NCBI RefSeq assembly: GCF_039602135.1
Contig: NZ_CP125942.1
Location: 2,666,001 to 2,730,000, forward strand
Source: Glutamicibacter sp. B1
GTDB taxonomy: Bacteria; Actinomycetota; Actinomycetes; Actinomycetales; Micrococcaceae
DNA: 64,000 bases
Direction of reading: 5' to 3'
The stretch's first letter is position 1. The number at the start of each line of letters is the position of its first letter. Position numbers and translations under genes: made by a program. Shown piece by piece: positions 45,410 through 53,985 of this stretch. The notes under the pieces were generated by a model. It saw only the letters and a list, made by a program, of their open reading frames with translations. It was not told where the DNA came from and searched no databases.

Positions 45410-46734
45410 GAGGCTTCCTGTGCTGTGCTCAAGGGCTTGATGGCCTGTTGTTCGTGGTTACTATCAATGCTCAAACCGAGGTTTTCACGCAGCGTATCTG
45501 CGTAGGCTTCCGGGTAGATTCCTCGTTCTTGCAGGCGCGGCACCAGGTGATCGACGATCTCGTCCAATCCGGTAGGTATCAGCCATGGGGTGATGTTGAA
45601 GCCATCAACCGCGCCGAGCTCTGCATACTGTGCCAAGCGCTCAGCGATCTGGTCGTAGGATCCGGTGAAGGTGTGATCGGCCCGGTGGGAACGCGAACGG
45701 ACGAACTGAATGATGTTCTGTCCCTTGTCTTTGGCTTCTGCGCGCCATGCGTTGGCCAGTTCCAGAGACTTCGCGCCTTGGAAACCGCTGCCGCGGGTGA
45801 CCGAACTGCGCTCCACCACTGGGTCGAATTCTGGCAAAGGTCCATAGGGATCTACGCCGTCAAGCCGGGTGCCCCAAAATTGTTCGAGGTAGGCCAACGC
45901 CTGCTGTGGACCGATCTGGTGCTCGCGCACCCAGTGGTATTTTTCTTCCGCTGCGCCAGGTGTTTCGGCGATGATGAATTCTGCCCCGGGCATGATCTTC
46001 ACCGAGTTCTCGGCCCGTCCTACCTTGGCGGCACGCTCATTGATGTCCTGACGGAATTGAAGTGCATCTTCTAGGCCAACGTGGGCCGAGAAAATGACGT
46101 CTGTTTGCCTCGCAGCAAAGTCGCGACCCTCAGGCGAGTCGCCGGCTTGGAACAATACCGGACGCAGTTGGGCACTGGCCGGAATTGTCCCGGTGTAGTC
46201 CACATCGTAGTGACGACCACGGTGATGTACCGGCGATCCTTCCCAGATTTGGCGCACCGTCCGCACGAAGTCTTCAGCGTGCGAATAGCGTTCGTGATGC
46301 TCTAAGTACCCGCCTCGGCGGAAGTTCGCTCCGGTCCACGCGTTATGGGTGGTGACAATGTTCCACGCTGCCCGGCCGCCTGAAATCAGATCCAGTGAGG
46401 CCAGTCGGTGGGCCAGGTCCGCCGGATCGTTGTAGGTGGTGTTTTGCGTGGCGACCAGGCCGATCTTGCTTGTCACCGCGGCCAGGGCGGCAAGCATCGT
46501 TTGGGCATCGGGGCGACCGGCGACATCTAGTTCGTGAATGGACCCGAGGTGTTCGCGCAGGCGTAAACCTTCACCGAGGAAGAATGCGCTGAATAGGCCC
46601 CGTTCTGCGGTCTGCGCGAGTTGGCGGAAGGAGGCGAAGTCGGTCTGAGAGCCCGAGGCCTCGCTACGCCAAATGGTCGAGGAGTTCACGCCCTGAAAGA
46701 AGACGCCGAATCGTAGTTGGTTTTGCTTGCTCAT
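45406..46734 (-). CDS. NtaA/SnaA/DszA-type FMN-dependent monooxygenase
   Basis: A 442-residue luciferase-like (LLM) flavin monooxygenase. It has the family stretches SGGRAAWNIVTTHN, FRRGGYLEHHERYSHAEDFV, PVLFQAGDSPEGRDFAARQTDVIFSAH and DGFNITPWLIP. Relatives oxidise nitrilotriacetate, dibenzothiophene sulfone or, in B. subtilis (YtnJ, YxeK), modified cysteines, using reduced FMN. Overlaps both neighbours by 4 bases. No flavin reductase is in the operon, so reduced flavin must come from elsewhere. Confidence 0.9.
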   Translation of the reverse strand: MSKQNQLRFGVFFQGVNSSTIWRSEASGSQTDFASFRQLAQTAERGLFSAFFLGEGLRLREHLGSIHELDVAGRPDAQTMLAALAAVTSKIGLVATQNTTYNDPADLAHRLASLDLISGGRAAWNIVTTHNAWTGANFRRGGYLEHHERYSHAEDFVRTVRQIWEGSPVHHRGRHYDVDYTGTIPASAQLRPVLFQAGDSPEGRDFAARQTDVIFSAHVGLEDALQFRQDINERAAKVGRAENSVKIMPGAEFIIAETPGAAEEKYHWVREHQIGPQQALAYLEQFWGTRLDGVDPYGPLPEFDPVVERSSVTRGSGFQGAKSLELANAWRAEAKDKGQNIIQFVRSRSHRADHTFTGSYDQIAERLAQYAELGAVDGFNITPWLIPTGLDEIVDHLVPRLQERGIYPEAYADTLRENLGLSIDSNHEQQAIKPLSTAQEAS

Positions 46735-47762
46735 GATGCCTCCTGGAAACGATTTTTGGCCACCGGCAACCCGAAGGATTCACGCAAGGTGTTTCCTACA
46801 GGTGCCAGTAGATTGCTGTGCTTGAGTTCTGGTAGTACTTCTTCGATCAGTACCTGTGAGTCCACGCGCAGATCCCCTGGGAACAGGTGCACGAGGTGCC
46901 GGCGTTGGTCCCCCGGATTCGCGGTGGCTTCAGCGAACCTGGTGAGGAAATCGGTGAGCTGCTTGGGGGTGCCGGTGAATTCAGCGCGTTCGGTAGCTTG
47001 CACGCCCTGGGCGGCTAAGCGCCGCGCCCCGGTCTCGGTTGCGGTATCCAAGTAGACGTCCAGGTCAATGGCGACCGCACCCTTCCTACTGGCGATCTGA
47101 GCTTGGGCCAGTAGTTCGTCGAGATTCGCGCCATTGAGTTTCACCACGTCGGCACCGTTCAGGCGGCAGTGCTGCAATCCCTCATCGGTGAACAATGGTG
47201 CTGGGGCAATGATCGGCAGTTGTCCCTGCGGTGGGCGAGGGGTAATGGCCGGGCCCTTAACCGAAAAGCTCTTTCCCTGAACATCTGCGTAGTGCAGTTT
47301 GTTGGCATCTAGGTAGCGTCCGCTGGAGACATCGCGGATGACGGCGTTCTCTTCCCAGCTGTCCCAGAGCCGACGGTGGGTGGTGATGACATCCGCTGCT
47401 TCGGTACTCAGCTCGTGAACGGGCAGGGGTTCGCGGCCCACTGCCTGTGCCCGCACCGAGTCGTTCTGTGTCTCTAGGATCCATCCGGCGCGGCCCCGAG
47501 AAATGATGTCGAGGCTGGCCAGCTGGGTGGCGGTATGGAAGGGCTCGGTAAAAAGCGCATCAATCACGGGGATCAGCGCAATTCTCTGCGTCTTCGGTGC
47601 GCTGAAGCTGGCCCGTTGTACCGCATCGAGCAGCCCGTCGGCGGAGAAACTGACCGCGTGGAAACCAGCGTGTTCAGCCTCTTGTGCGTAGTTAGCCGAA
47701 TCATTCGGATCGTTACCGGCGCCGTCAAGGTTCAGGGCCAGCAGCAAGGAGCGATCGCTCAT
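46731..47762 (-). CDS. divergent luciferase-like flavin monooxygenase
   Basis: A 343-residue LLM-fold protein. It keeps a recognisable LLM barrel (AQEAEHAGFHAVSFSADG, TATQLASLDIISRGRAGWIL, ELSTEAADVITTHRRLWDSW) but is shorter and more divergent than its neighbour, lacking the insertion region. It may be an accessory subunit or a distinct oxygenase. Start ATG 47762 (MSDRSLLL) overlaps the previous stop (ATGA); an in-frame start at 47828 would only add polar residues. Confidence 0.82.
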   Translation of the reverse strand: MSDRSLLLALNLDGAGNDPNDSANYAQEAEHAGFHAVSFSADGLLDAVQRASFSAPKTQRIALIPVIDALFTEPFHTATQLASLDIISRGRAGWILETQNDSVRAQAVGREPLPVHELSTEAADVITTHRRLWDSWEENAVIRDVSSGRYLDANKLHYADVQGKSFSVKGPAITPRPPQGQLPIIAPAPLFTDEGLQHCRLNGADVVKLNGANLDELLAQAQIASRKGAVAIDLDVYLDTATETGARRLAAQGVQATERAEFTGTPKQLTDFLTRFAEATANPGDQRRHLVHLFPGDLRVDSQVLIEEVLPELKHSNLLAPVGNTLRESFGLPVAKNRFQEAS

Positions 47763-48856
47763 CGTGCATACTCCTTTTCTGGGGTGTTTTCTTGGGTGTT
47801 GTTCAGCTGTGGATCGTGCTTCGTCCACAGTGTTGTCTGGGTATCAACTAGTGGGATGACTTCTTTGGCGAAGCGCTCCAAGGTCTGGAGTTGGGCTTCA
47901 AAGGGCTGGGTAGTTGGCAGTGAGATGGACTGCAGATCATGGCCAAAGCTTCGGTGATAATCCAGGATCTTCGCGGCCACAAATTCTGGGCTACCCACCA
48001 AGAGCGGACCTTCTTCAACCGCGTGCTCGATGCTGCGATACGGGGTGTTATTCCCGGGCACATCGCGGCGGCTGGTCAGCGCCTCATACACCGGACCAAA
48101 TTCTTTGATCGCCGCTTTGGTGCTGTCGGCCAGGTACACGCCACCGGCCCCACTTCCGGAACCGATGTAGCGGTGGGCTAGATCGTGCCCTGCCTGTTCA
48201 TACGCAGTTTTGTAATGGTCGATCAGCACCTTGTAGTTCTCTTTAGGCTGGATCGCATTAGCGGAGAACAACGGGTCCCCGTGCTTGGCGGCAAGTTCTG
48301 CTGAACGCAAGGAGGTCGCCGAGCCGTGCCAGATACGCACCTTGTGTTGGAAGGGGCGAGGGCTGGTGGTGACCTGTTCCAGCGGTGTACGAAAACCTCC
48401 GGTGAAGTCCACCGGGTCCTGAGCGAAGAGCCGGGCGAGCAACTCGTAGTTCTCCTCCAACAAGTCCCACTGGTCCTCCACCTTTTTGCCAAACATCGGG
48501 AAGTGGGCTGCCTCGTTGCCTTTACCGATGCCCAGTTCCAGGCGTCCATGGCTGAGCTGATCCACGGTGGCAAAGTCCTCGGCCACGCGCACCGGGTCAA
48601 GGATGGACAGCACGATCACCCCGGTGTGCAACCGAATTGTCTGCGTTCGTGCGGCGATCGCCCCAAGAACTACCGCCGGTGAGGAGGAGATGAACGCTCC
48701 GGCATGACGCTCGCCTACCGAGAAGGAATCGAAGCCGAGCTCTTCGGCGCGCACGGCGGTCTCGATCACCTGCTCAAAGCGTTGCGCGGTCGTTACTTGT
48801 AGTCCGGTGATCGGATCGTCCTGATGCGGGATGATGTCGAGAACCTGGAAGCGCAT
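47759..48856 (-). CDS. luciferase-like flavin monooxygenase (CE1758-like)
   Basis: A 365-residue LLM protein with AEELGFDSFSVGERHAGAF, RTQTIRLHTGVIVLSILDPVRVAEDFATVDQLSHGRLELGIGKGNE and a bacterial-luciferase-like barrel. It resembles the corynebacterial CE1758-type monooxygenases, which often have a partner flavin reductase next to them; none is present here. Start ATG 48856 shares a base with the stop of the lipoprotein gene upstream (TAATG). Confidence 0.88.
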   Translation of the reverse strand: MRFQVLDIIPHQDDPITGLQVTTAQRFEQVIETAVRAEELGFDSFSVGERHAGAFISSSPAVVLGAIAARTQTIRLHTGVIVLSILDPVRVAEDFATVDQLSHGRLELGIGKGNEAAHFPMFGKKVEDQWDLLEENYELLARLFAQDPVDFTGGFRTPLEQVTTSPRPFQHKVRIWHGSATSLRSAELAAKHGDPLFSANAIQPKENYKVLIDHYKTAYEQAGHDLAHRYIGSGSGAGGVYLADSTKAAIKEFGPVYEALTSRRDVPGNNTPYRSIEHAVEEGPLLVGSPEFVAAKILDYHRSFGHDLQSISLPTTQPFEAQLQTLERFAKEVIPLVDTQTTLWTKHDPQLNNTQENTPEKEYAR

Positions 48857-49821
48857 TATTTACCCTTGTAGTTCGACGCGGTGATGGTTTCAGATTTCTT
48901 CAGGCCTTCTTCGCTCAGGTTCCAGCGATCAAGCACCTTGGCGTAACTACCGTCCGCGATCGTCTCGTTGAACGCGGCGGTGATCTGCTCGGCGAGATTA
49001 TTTCCTGCCTTGGTAGTGGCCGCGACCAGGGTTTCGTTGGGCCATCCGGCGTTGATCTTGCCCACGACCTTCAGGTCATCGCGCTGATTCTCGCGGTACA
49101 CCGTAGAGGGGTAGGGTGCAATATTCAGGTCGATGCGTCCCGAGGAGAGCGCCAGAATGGTGTCGGCCTCGCTGGAGTAGTACTGCAATTCAGCCGGGGC
49201 CTTGCCCTTGGCCTCTAGTTCCTTGTTCCAGGCCAGCAGAATCTTTTCTTGATTCGTCCCCGAGCCCACCGCGATCTTCTTTCCCGAAATATCATCGGCA
49301 CCCGTCACCGTGAAATCGCTATCCGCCTTCGCTTCAAAGCCCATGTAGGCGGCCCGGTAGGTGGAGAAGTCGAACTTCTTAACGCGATCCGCGTTCACGC
49401 CGACATTGGAGAAGACCGCTTCAAATTCGCCGGATTCAGTCTTGAGCGGCCAGTTCTCCCAACTGGTGACCTGCAAGTCCAGTTCGAGCCCGAGCTTGTC
49501 GGCCACCAACTGTGCCAGGTCAACTTCGGTGCCGATCACGGTTTTTTCGTCGGTGGCGTGGAAGGAGAGCGGGACGGATCCAGCGGTGGTGGCCACCGTC
49601 AGCTTGCCGTCCTTCTTAATGTCCTCCGGTACCGCGTCGGCGAGCTTTTGGTCTACCTCGGTGCGGATACGATTCTGCTCCGGCGAGGTGTTATAGGTGG
49701 TTCCTTCAGCATTAGTGGTGTCGGTGGAGGGCGACGGTGCCGCTGCTCCCGGGTCGGCGCAACCGGCCAGAGTCAACAGGCCTACCGCGGTGAGCGCCGA
49801 AACTGCTACGTACTTTTTCAT
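48856..49821 (-). CDS. ABC transporter substrate-binding lipoprotein 2 (organosulfur-type operon)
   Basis: A 321-residue family-3 binding lipoprotein with lipobox LAGC (Cys21) and the opening KLTVATTAGSVPLSFHATD. It is paralogous to the lipoprotein at 44438-45409. It lies directly downstream of the ATPase gene, so the operon has one membrane machine and two receptors, suggesting two related ligands. Start ATG 49821 (MKKYVAVS); a longer in-frame reading to 50019 would overlap the ATPase gene and bury the signal peptide. Confidence 0.88.
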   Translation of the reverse strand: MKKYVAVSALTAVGLLTLAGCADPGAAAPSPSTDTTNAEGTTYNTSPEQNRIRTEVDQKLADAVPEDIKKDGKLTVATTAGSVPLSFHATDEKTVIGTEVDLAQLVADKLGLELDLQVTSWENWPLKTESGEFEAVFSNVGVNADRVKKFDFSTYRAAYMGFEAKADSDFTVTGADDISGKKIAVGSGTNQEKILLAWNKELEAKGKAPAELQYYSSEADTILALSSGRIDLNIAPYPSTVYRENQRDDLKVVGKINAGWPNETLVAATTKAGNNLAEQITAAFNETIADGSYAKVLDRWNLSEEGLKKSETITASNYKGK

Positions 49822-49858
49822 GATGCGAGTCCTTGAGTGTGATGCTGTAGATGTTGCG

Positions 49859-50665
49859 TTAGATATTGAAGGCCGGTTCGATGACCCTGGAGAGGAAGGA
49901 TTTGGTGCGTTCATTGCGCGGATTCCCCAGAATTTCCGCTGGAGTCCCTTCCTCCACGACCCGCCCGCCATCCATAAAGAGGATCCGGTCGGCCACATCC
50001 CGGGCGAAACCGATCTCATGGGTCACAATGATCAGCGTGGTCCCCGACTTGGCGAGGTCTTTAATAACTTCGAGCACTTCGGTGACCAGCTCAGGGTCCA
50101 GCGCACTGGTCGGTTCATCAAAGAGCACCACCTTGGGATCCAAGGCCAACGCCCGGGCGATCGCAACGCGTTGTTGCTGCCCGCCGGAGAGCTGTCGCGG
50201 ATAGGCATCGGCCTTATCGGCCAGCCCGACACGGGCCAAGAGCTGCTTGGCGCGGGCTACCGCCGTGGCCTTGGTTATGCCCTTGGCGTGGATCGGCGCT
50301 TCGATAATGTTCTGCAGTGCGGTGAGGTGACCAAAGAGGTTGAAGTTCTGGAAGACCATGCCCACGTCGGTGCGTTGGGCGAGAATTTCCGATTCGCGTC
50401 GTTCGTGCAATTTACCGTTGCGCACCTTGTAGCCGATCAGTTCCCCGTCGAGGCTGATGGTGCCGCGGTCGACCTTTTCGAGATGGTTGATGGTGCGCAG
50501 TAGCGTGGATTTGCCCGAGCCGGAGGGCCCAATGATCACCAGCACTTCGCCCGCGGCCACATCTAGGTTCACCTCATGCAGTACCTGTGTGGTGCCGTAG
50601 CTCTTATCCACCGATCGCACGGCGATAGCGCCACGGGTAGTGACTTCGTTCGTTGCCAGGCTCAT
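49859..50665 (-). CDS. polar amino-acid ABC transporter ATP-binding protein
   Basis: A 268-residue ATPase of the GlnQ/HisP group: Walker A GPSGSGKST at 46-54, Q-loop FQNFNLFGHLTALQN, signature LSGGQQQR and Walker B VVLFDEPTSALDPEL. Its ATG overlaps the permease stop by 4 bases. It powers uptake through the permease encoded upstream, served by the two lipoproteins. Confidence 0.93.
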   Translation of the reverse strand: MSLATNEVTTRGAIAVRSVDKSYGTTQVLHEVNLDVAAGEVLVIIGPSGSGKSTLLRTINHLEKVDRGTISLDGELIGYKVRNGKLHERRESEILAQRTDVGMVFQNFNLFGHLTALQNIIEAPIHAKGITKATAVARAKQLLARVGLADKADAYPRQLSGGQQQRVAIARALALDPKVVLFDEPTSALDPELVTEVLEVIKDLAKSGTTLIIVTHEIGFARDVADRILFMDGGRVVEEGTPAEILGNPRNERTKSFLSRVIEPAFNI

Positions 50666-51768
50666 GACTGTCCTTTCGGTGCGTTATTTGATGGGGTGCT
50701 CGATGCGGTGCTCGATGCGGTGCTACGAATCGGCGCATGCGTTGAGATAAAACTGCGCAGTTTTTGTAGCGGAGTGGGTGGCAGGGTCCGTAGTGCCCCG
50801 CGGGAGTAGTGGCGCTCGATGTAGTACTGCGCGATGCTCAGCACCGAGGTGATCACGATGTACCAAATGGTCGCCACCAGCAGCATCGGCAGCACCTGCT
50901 GTGTGCGGTTGTAGATGACCTGCACGGTATAGAACAGTTCCGAATAGGCCAGTACGTAAACGATCGAGGTCCCCTTGACCAGGCCGATGATCTCGTTGAA
51001 GGCTGTGGGCAAGATTGCGCGCATTGCTTGGGGAAGTACGATCCTGGTGGAGCGACGCCACCGTGGGATGCCCAAGGCCGTGGCCGCTTCGATCTGTCCC
51101 TGGTCGACCGAGAGAATGCCACCGCGAATGATCTCCGCACTGTAGGCGGCCTGGTTCAGCGTCAGACCCAACACGGCGGCGGCAAACTGGCTGATCAGGC
51201 TCGTAGTTTGGAATTCGGCGAAGGTGACGGAGGTGAAAGGCACGCCGAGGCGGATCGTTTCATACAGGTAGCCCAGGTTGTACCAAAGCAGTAATTGCAC
51301 CAGTAGCGGGGTGGAGCGGAAAATCCATGAGAAGGTCCACGACACCGAGCTAAAGAGCGGTGAGCTCGACAGTCGCATCAACGCCAAAATGAATCCGAGC
51401 AGGAAGCCGAGGCTGCCGGAAATCAAGGTGAGTTTCAGTGTCTGGCCTAACCCACGCAGAATGGATTCGGCGGTGAACCATTGAGCCACTACGCCCCATT
51501 CCCAGCGTGGGTTACTCACCAGTGAATACAGCACCGCCGCGGCCAGTGCGGCAACGATCACGGTGCCCACCCAACGCCACGGATGACGGGCAGCCACCAC
51601 GACATAGTCTGCGTAGTTCGGCGCGGTACTGTTCGGAGCGACGCTGTTTGGCGCGACGCTGTTTGCCACTTCGCCCTGATCGTCCTCTGCGACGCGTGGC
51701 TCCTGTACAGCCTCGGTGGCGGGTTGTTGCCCAGCGTGCGCGTCGGTGGTCTTTACTGCAGGTGGCAT
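50662..51768 (-). CDS. polar amino-acid ABC transporter permease with extended repetitive termini
   Basis: A 368-residue permease. The core (about 70-335) is a HisM-type domain with FRSTPLLVQLLLWYNLGY and the coupling loop EAATALGIPRWRRSTRIVLPQA. A polar 65-residue N-terminal extension has the repeat NSVAPNSVAPNSTAPN, and the C-terminus repeats STASSTASST; both are encoded by short direct DNA repeats. Start ATG 51768 follows AAGGAGG, the best ribosome-binding site of the operon; an in-frame reading to 51960 is discounted. First gene of the seven-gene unit. Confidence 0.9.
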   Translation of the reverse strand: MPPAVKTTDAHAGQQPATEAVQEPRVAEDDQGEVANSVAPNSVAPNSTAPNYADYVVVAARHPWRWVGTVIVAALAAAVLYSLVSNPRWEWGVVAQWFTAESILRGLGQTLKLTLISGSLGFLLGFILALMRLSSSPLFSSVSWTFSWIFRSTPLLVQLLLWYNLGYLYETIRLGVPFTSVTFAEFQTTSLISQFAAAVLGLTLNQAAYSAEIIRGGILSVDQGQIEAATALGIPRWRRSTRIVLPQAMRAILPTAFNEIIGLVKGTSIVYVLAYSELFYTVQVIYNRTQQVLPMLLVATIWYIVITSVLSIAQYYIERHYSRGALRTLPPTPLQKLRSFISTHAPIRSTASSTASSTPSNNAPKGQS

Positions 51769-51864
51769 CTCTTCCTCCTTCATCTTCGGTGTTTGACTCA
51801 CGCTAGAACGCAGTGAGGCGCCGACGCATCTGGCCGATTCACGCTGGTTCACCCAAAGACCTGA

Positions 51865-51889
51865 TGTGACGAAATGACGATTCGTGACA
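51865..51889. promoter_or_regulatory. 25-bp near-palindrome in the divergent promoter region
   Basis: The arms TGT-ACGAA and TTCGT-ACA face each other around a central A, with one mismatched pair in the arms and two near the centre. It lies between the permease gene (start 51768) and the FAD/NAD(P) protein gene (start 52051). Position and symmetry suit an operator controlling both units; the regulator is not identified. Confidence 0.5.
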
Positions 51890-52050
51890 CCAACAACGAC
51901 TGCGCTGTATCTCGTTTTGTGTCTTTGCGTGGCTGGTCGTTCCCCCATGCGTCCTTGCAAGTCAGCGAACTAGCTACGCTGCAACGAGCACTCCTAATCT
52001 GGCGCTAAGCACAGATTCCACGCCCTGAACCGGCGGCGGGAGGGAGAACA

Positions 52051-53970
52051 ATGACCGAACAACACATCGTCTTTATCGGCGGCGGGCCACGCACTGCGAT
52101 GATTCTGGAGCGCATCAGCGCCAATCGCAGCCTGCTGGAGGACACCACGCTGCACCTTCATGTCGTCGATCCCTTCCCTGCCGGGGCCGGACGCATCTGG
52201 CGGGAAGATCAAAGCCCGCTGCTCAAACTCAATTCGCGCGCCGCGGATGTCTCGATGTTTACCGACGACTCGGTCCAATGCCTCGGACCGGCCAGACCTG
52301 GACCGGCCTTAGACCAATGGGTGCAACTGATTCGTGACGGCCAGTTACCCGATGCGCCTGCACTGTTGGATACCGACCCACTGCTTCGCGCCGAGGTCGC
52401 ACACCTAGCTCCCGGTGATTTCCCGACCCGCCGGTTACAGTCCTGCTACCTGCGCTGGTTTTTCGCCCGGGTGCAGGCTTCCTTCACCGCGCCCGACACG
52501 ATCGAAGTCCATCAGGATACGGCCGTGGATCTCCTGCCGGGCCAACGCACTCACCGGGTGATTCTCGCCTCGGGGAAAGAGATCCTCGCCGATCAGGTCG
52601 TCCTCGTCCAGGGCCATCTTGATGTTGCGTCGGACGCGGATGAACGCAGTGTTCAGCTTGCCGCTCATGCCGCCGGTGCCGATCATTTGGGCTATATCGC
52701 ACCGTGCTACACCAACGACATCGACTTTCACGAACTTTCTGCTGGCACCAGGGCGTTGGTTTCGGGATTGGGCCTGGCCTTCACCGACCTGTTTGTCCTG
52801 CTTTTTGAGGGCCGCGGCGGTCGGTTTGAACCTACCGAGTCCGGTGCCCTGGAGTATATTCCTAGCGGTCAGGAACCTCAGCTACTGGTGGGGTCTCGGC
52901 GCGGGGTCCCCTATCACAGCAAGATCAGCAGCAGCACCAGTGCCCCGTTGACCAGTGCTTATCTCACCGAGGAAGCGGTCATTCAGCTGCATCAGCGCTA
53001 TGGCGAGCTAGACTTTTTCGCCCATATCTGGCCATTGATCGCCAAGGAAACCGGGTATTTCTACTACCGTGAACTCTTCAGCGCGCACCAGGAGCATGTG
53101 AAAGGTAGCTGGGCCGACTTCCACGCAGCCTACGATTCGGTGTCCTGGTACTCCCCCGAACGTGCCAGCCTCGTCGCTAAGTTTGTCTCACCACAGCACC
53201 GGCTGGAATTTGAACAACTCGAATTCCCGTTGCCCGTGCCTCGACCGGTGCGAGCGCTTGCTGACACACAGCTCGATGCCATGGTGCGCTCACATATTGA
53301 AGAAGACCTTCGGCTGCGCGACTCACCGGATCATTCACAGTTCCAGGCACTCTTTTTTGGGTTGCTGCGCAGTTTTGTCACCCTACCGTTGGTGCACGAA
53401 CTACTCAGCCAGGAGGGTCGCACCCAACTGGCCAGCTGGTGGCCCGGCTTCTTCAGCTTTGTTGATTCGGGCCCACCGGCCCACCGGCTACATGAACTTC
53501 TTGCCCTACATCGAGCCGGATTCATCAAGTTCTTAGGCCCGGAAACCAGTTTTGGTTTTGACGCGGAGCAACAGTTATTCAGCGCGCAAACCCTCGCCGG
53601 TCCCATCCACGCCCCGTGGCTGATCGAAGCACGCTTACCCACCACTGGAATCTCAACAAGCAACGATCCCCTGCTGGTCTCCTTGCTCCGTCGAGGACTG
53701 ATCACCGAAGAGCCTGGAGGTTCAGGAAAAATGCATATCACCTCACTGCGCCAGGTCATTGGTCGCGACTCAAAAATCTACCGTTGGCTCTTTGCCACCG
53801 GCGCCGGGGTGGGCCGTTTCCAGGCGGGCGCCTTTTCGCGTCCCCACTCCAATTCGGCGCCTTTTGCCGACAGCGATGCCCTCGCCCGTGAACTGCTTTC
53901 CGCCCCCAAGACCATGAGTGGCTGGGAGTTAGCTGGAGCCATCGCGGAACATCATCGCAGCATCGCGTAG
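52051..53970 (+). CDS. FAD/NAD(P)-binding protein
   Basis: A 639-residue flavoprotein-like protein. The N-terminus has the dinucleotide-binding motif (IVFIGGGPRTAMILERI), with LKLNSRAADVSMFTD and a second Rossmann-like part (LASGKEILADQVVLVQGH) typical of the FAD_NAD_binding_9 group. Members have been tied to amine or thiol oxidation or redox partner roles, but no precise reaction is known. It is divergent from the ABC/monooxygenase operon and 15 bp upstream of the acetyltransferase, so it probably belongs to the same pathway. It could be the missing electron donor, which is inference. Confidence 0.85.
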   Translation: MTEQHIVFIGGGPRTAMILERISANRSLLEDTTLHLHVVDPFPAGAGRIWREDQSPLLKLNSRAADVSMFTDDSVQCLGPARPGPALDQWVQLIRDGQLPDAPALLDTDPLLRAEVAHLAPGDFPTRRLQSCYLRWFFARVQASFTAPDTIEVHQDTAVDLLPGQRTHRVILASGKEILADQVVLVQGHLDVASDADERSVQLAAHAAGADHLGYIAPCYTNDIDFHELSAGTRALVSGLGLAFTDLFVLLFEGRGGRFEPTESGALEYIPSGQEPQLLVGSRRGVPYHSKISSSTSAPLTSAYLTEEAVIQLHQRYGELDFFAHIWPLIAKETGYFYYRELFSAHQEHVKGSWADFHAAYDSVSWYSPERASLVAKFVSPQHRLEFEQLEFPLPVPRPVRALADTQLDAMVRSHIEEDLRLRDSPDHSQFQALFFGLLRSFVTLPLVHELLSQEGRTQLASWWPGFFSFVDSGPPAHRLHELLALHRAGFIKFLGPETSFGFDAEQQLFSAQTLAGPIHAPWLIEARLPTTGISTSNDPLLVSLLRRGLITEEPGGSGKMHITSLRQVIGRDSKIYRWLFATGAGVGRFQAGAFSRPHSNSAPFADSDALARELLSAPKTMSGWELAGAIAEHHRSIA

Positions 53971-53985
53971 AAACGAGAAACACCT

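Noticed and set aside
51769..52050. SAM riboswitch or McbR-type box upstream of the organosulfur-type operon
   Set aside because: Neither conserved SAM-riboswitch segments nor a TAGAC-N6-GTCTA element were found; only the 25-bp near-palindrome stands out.
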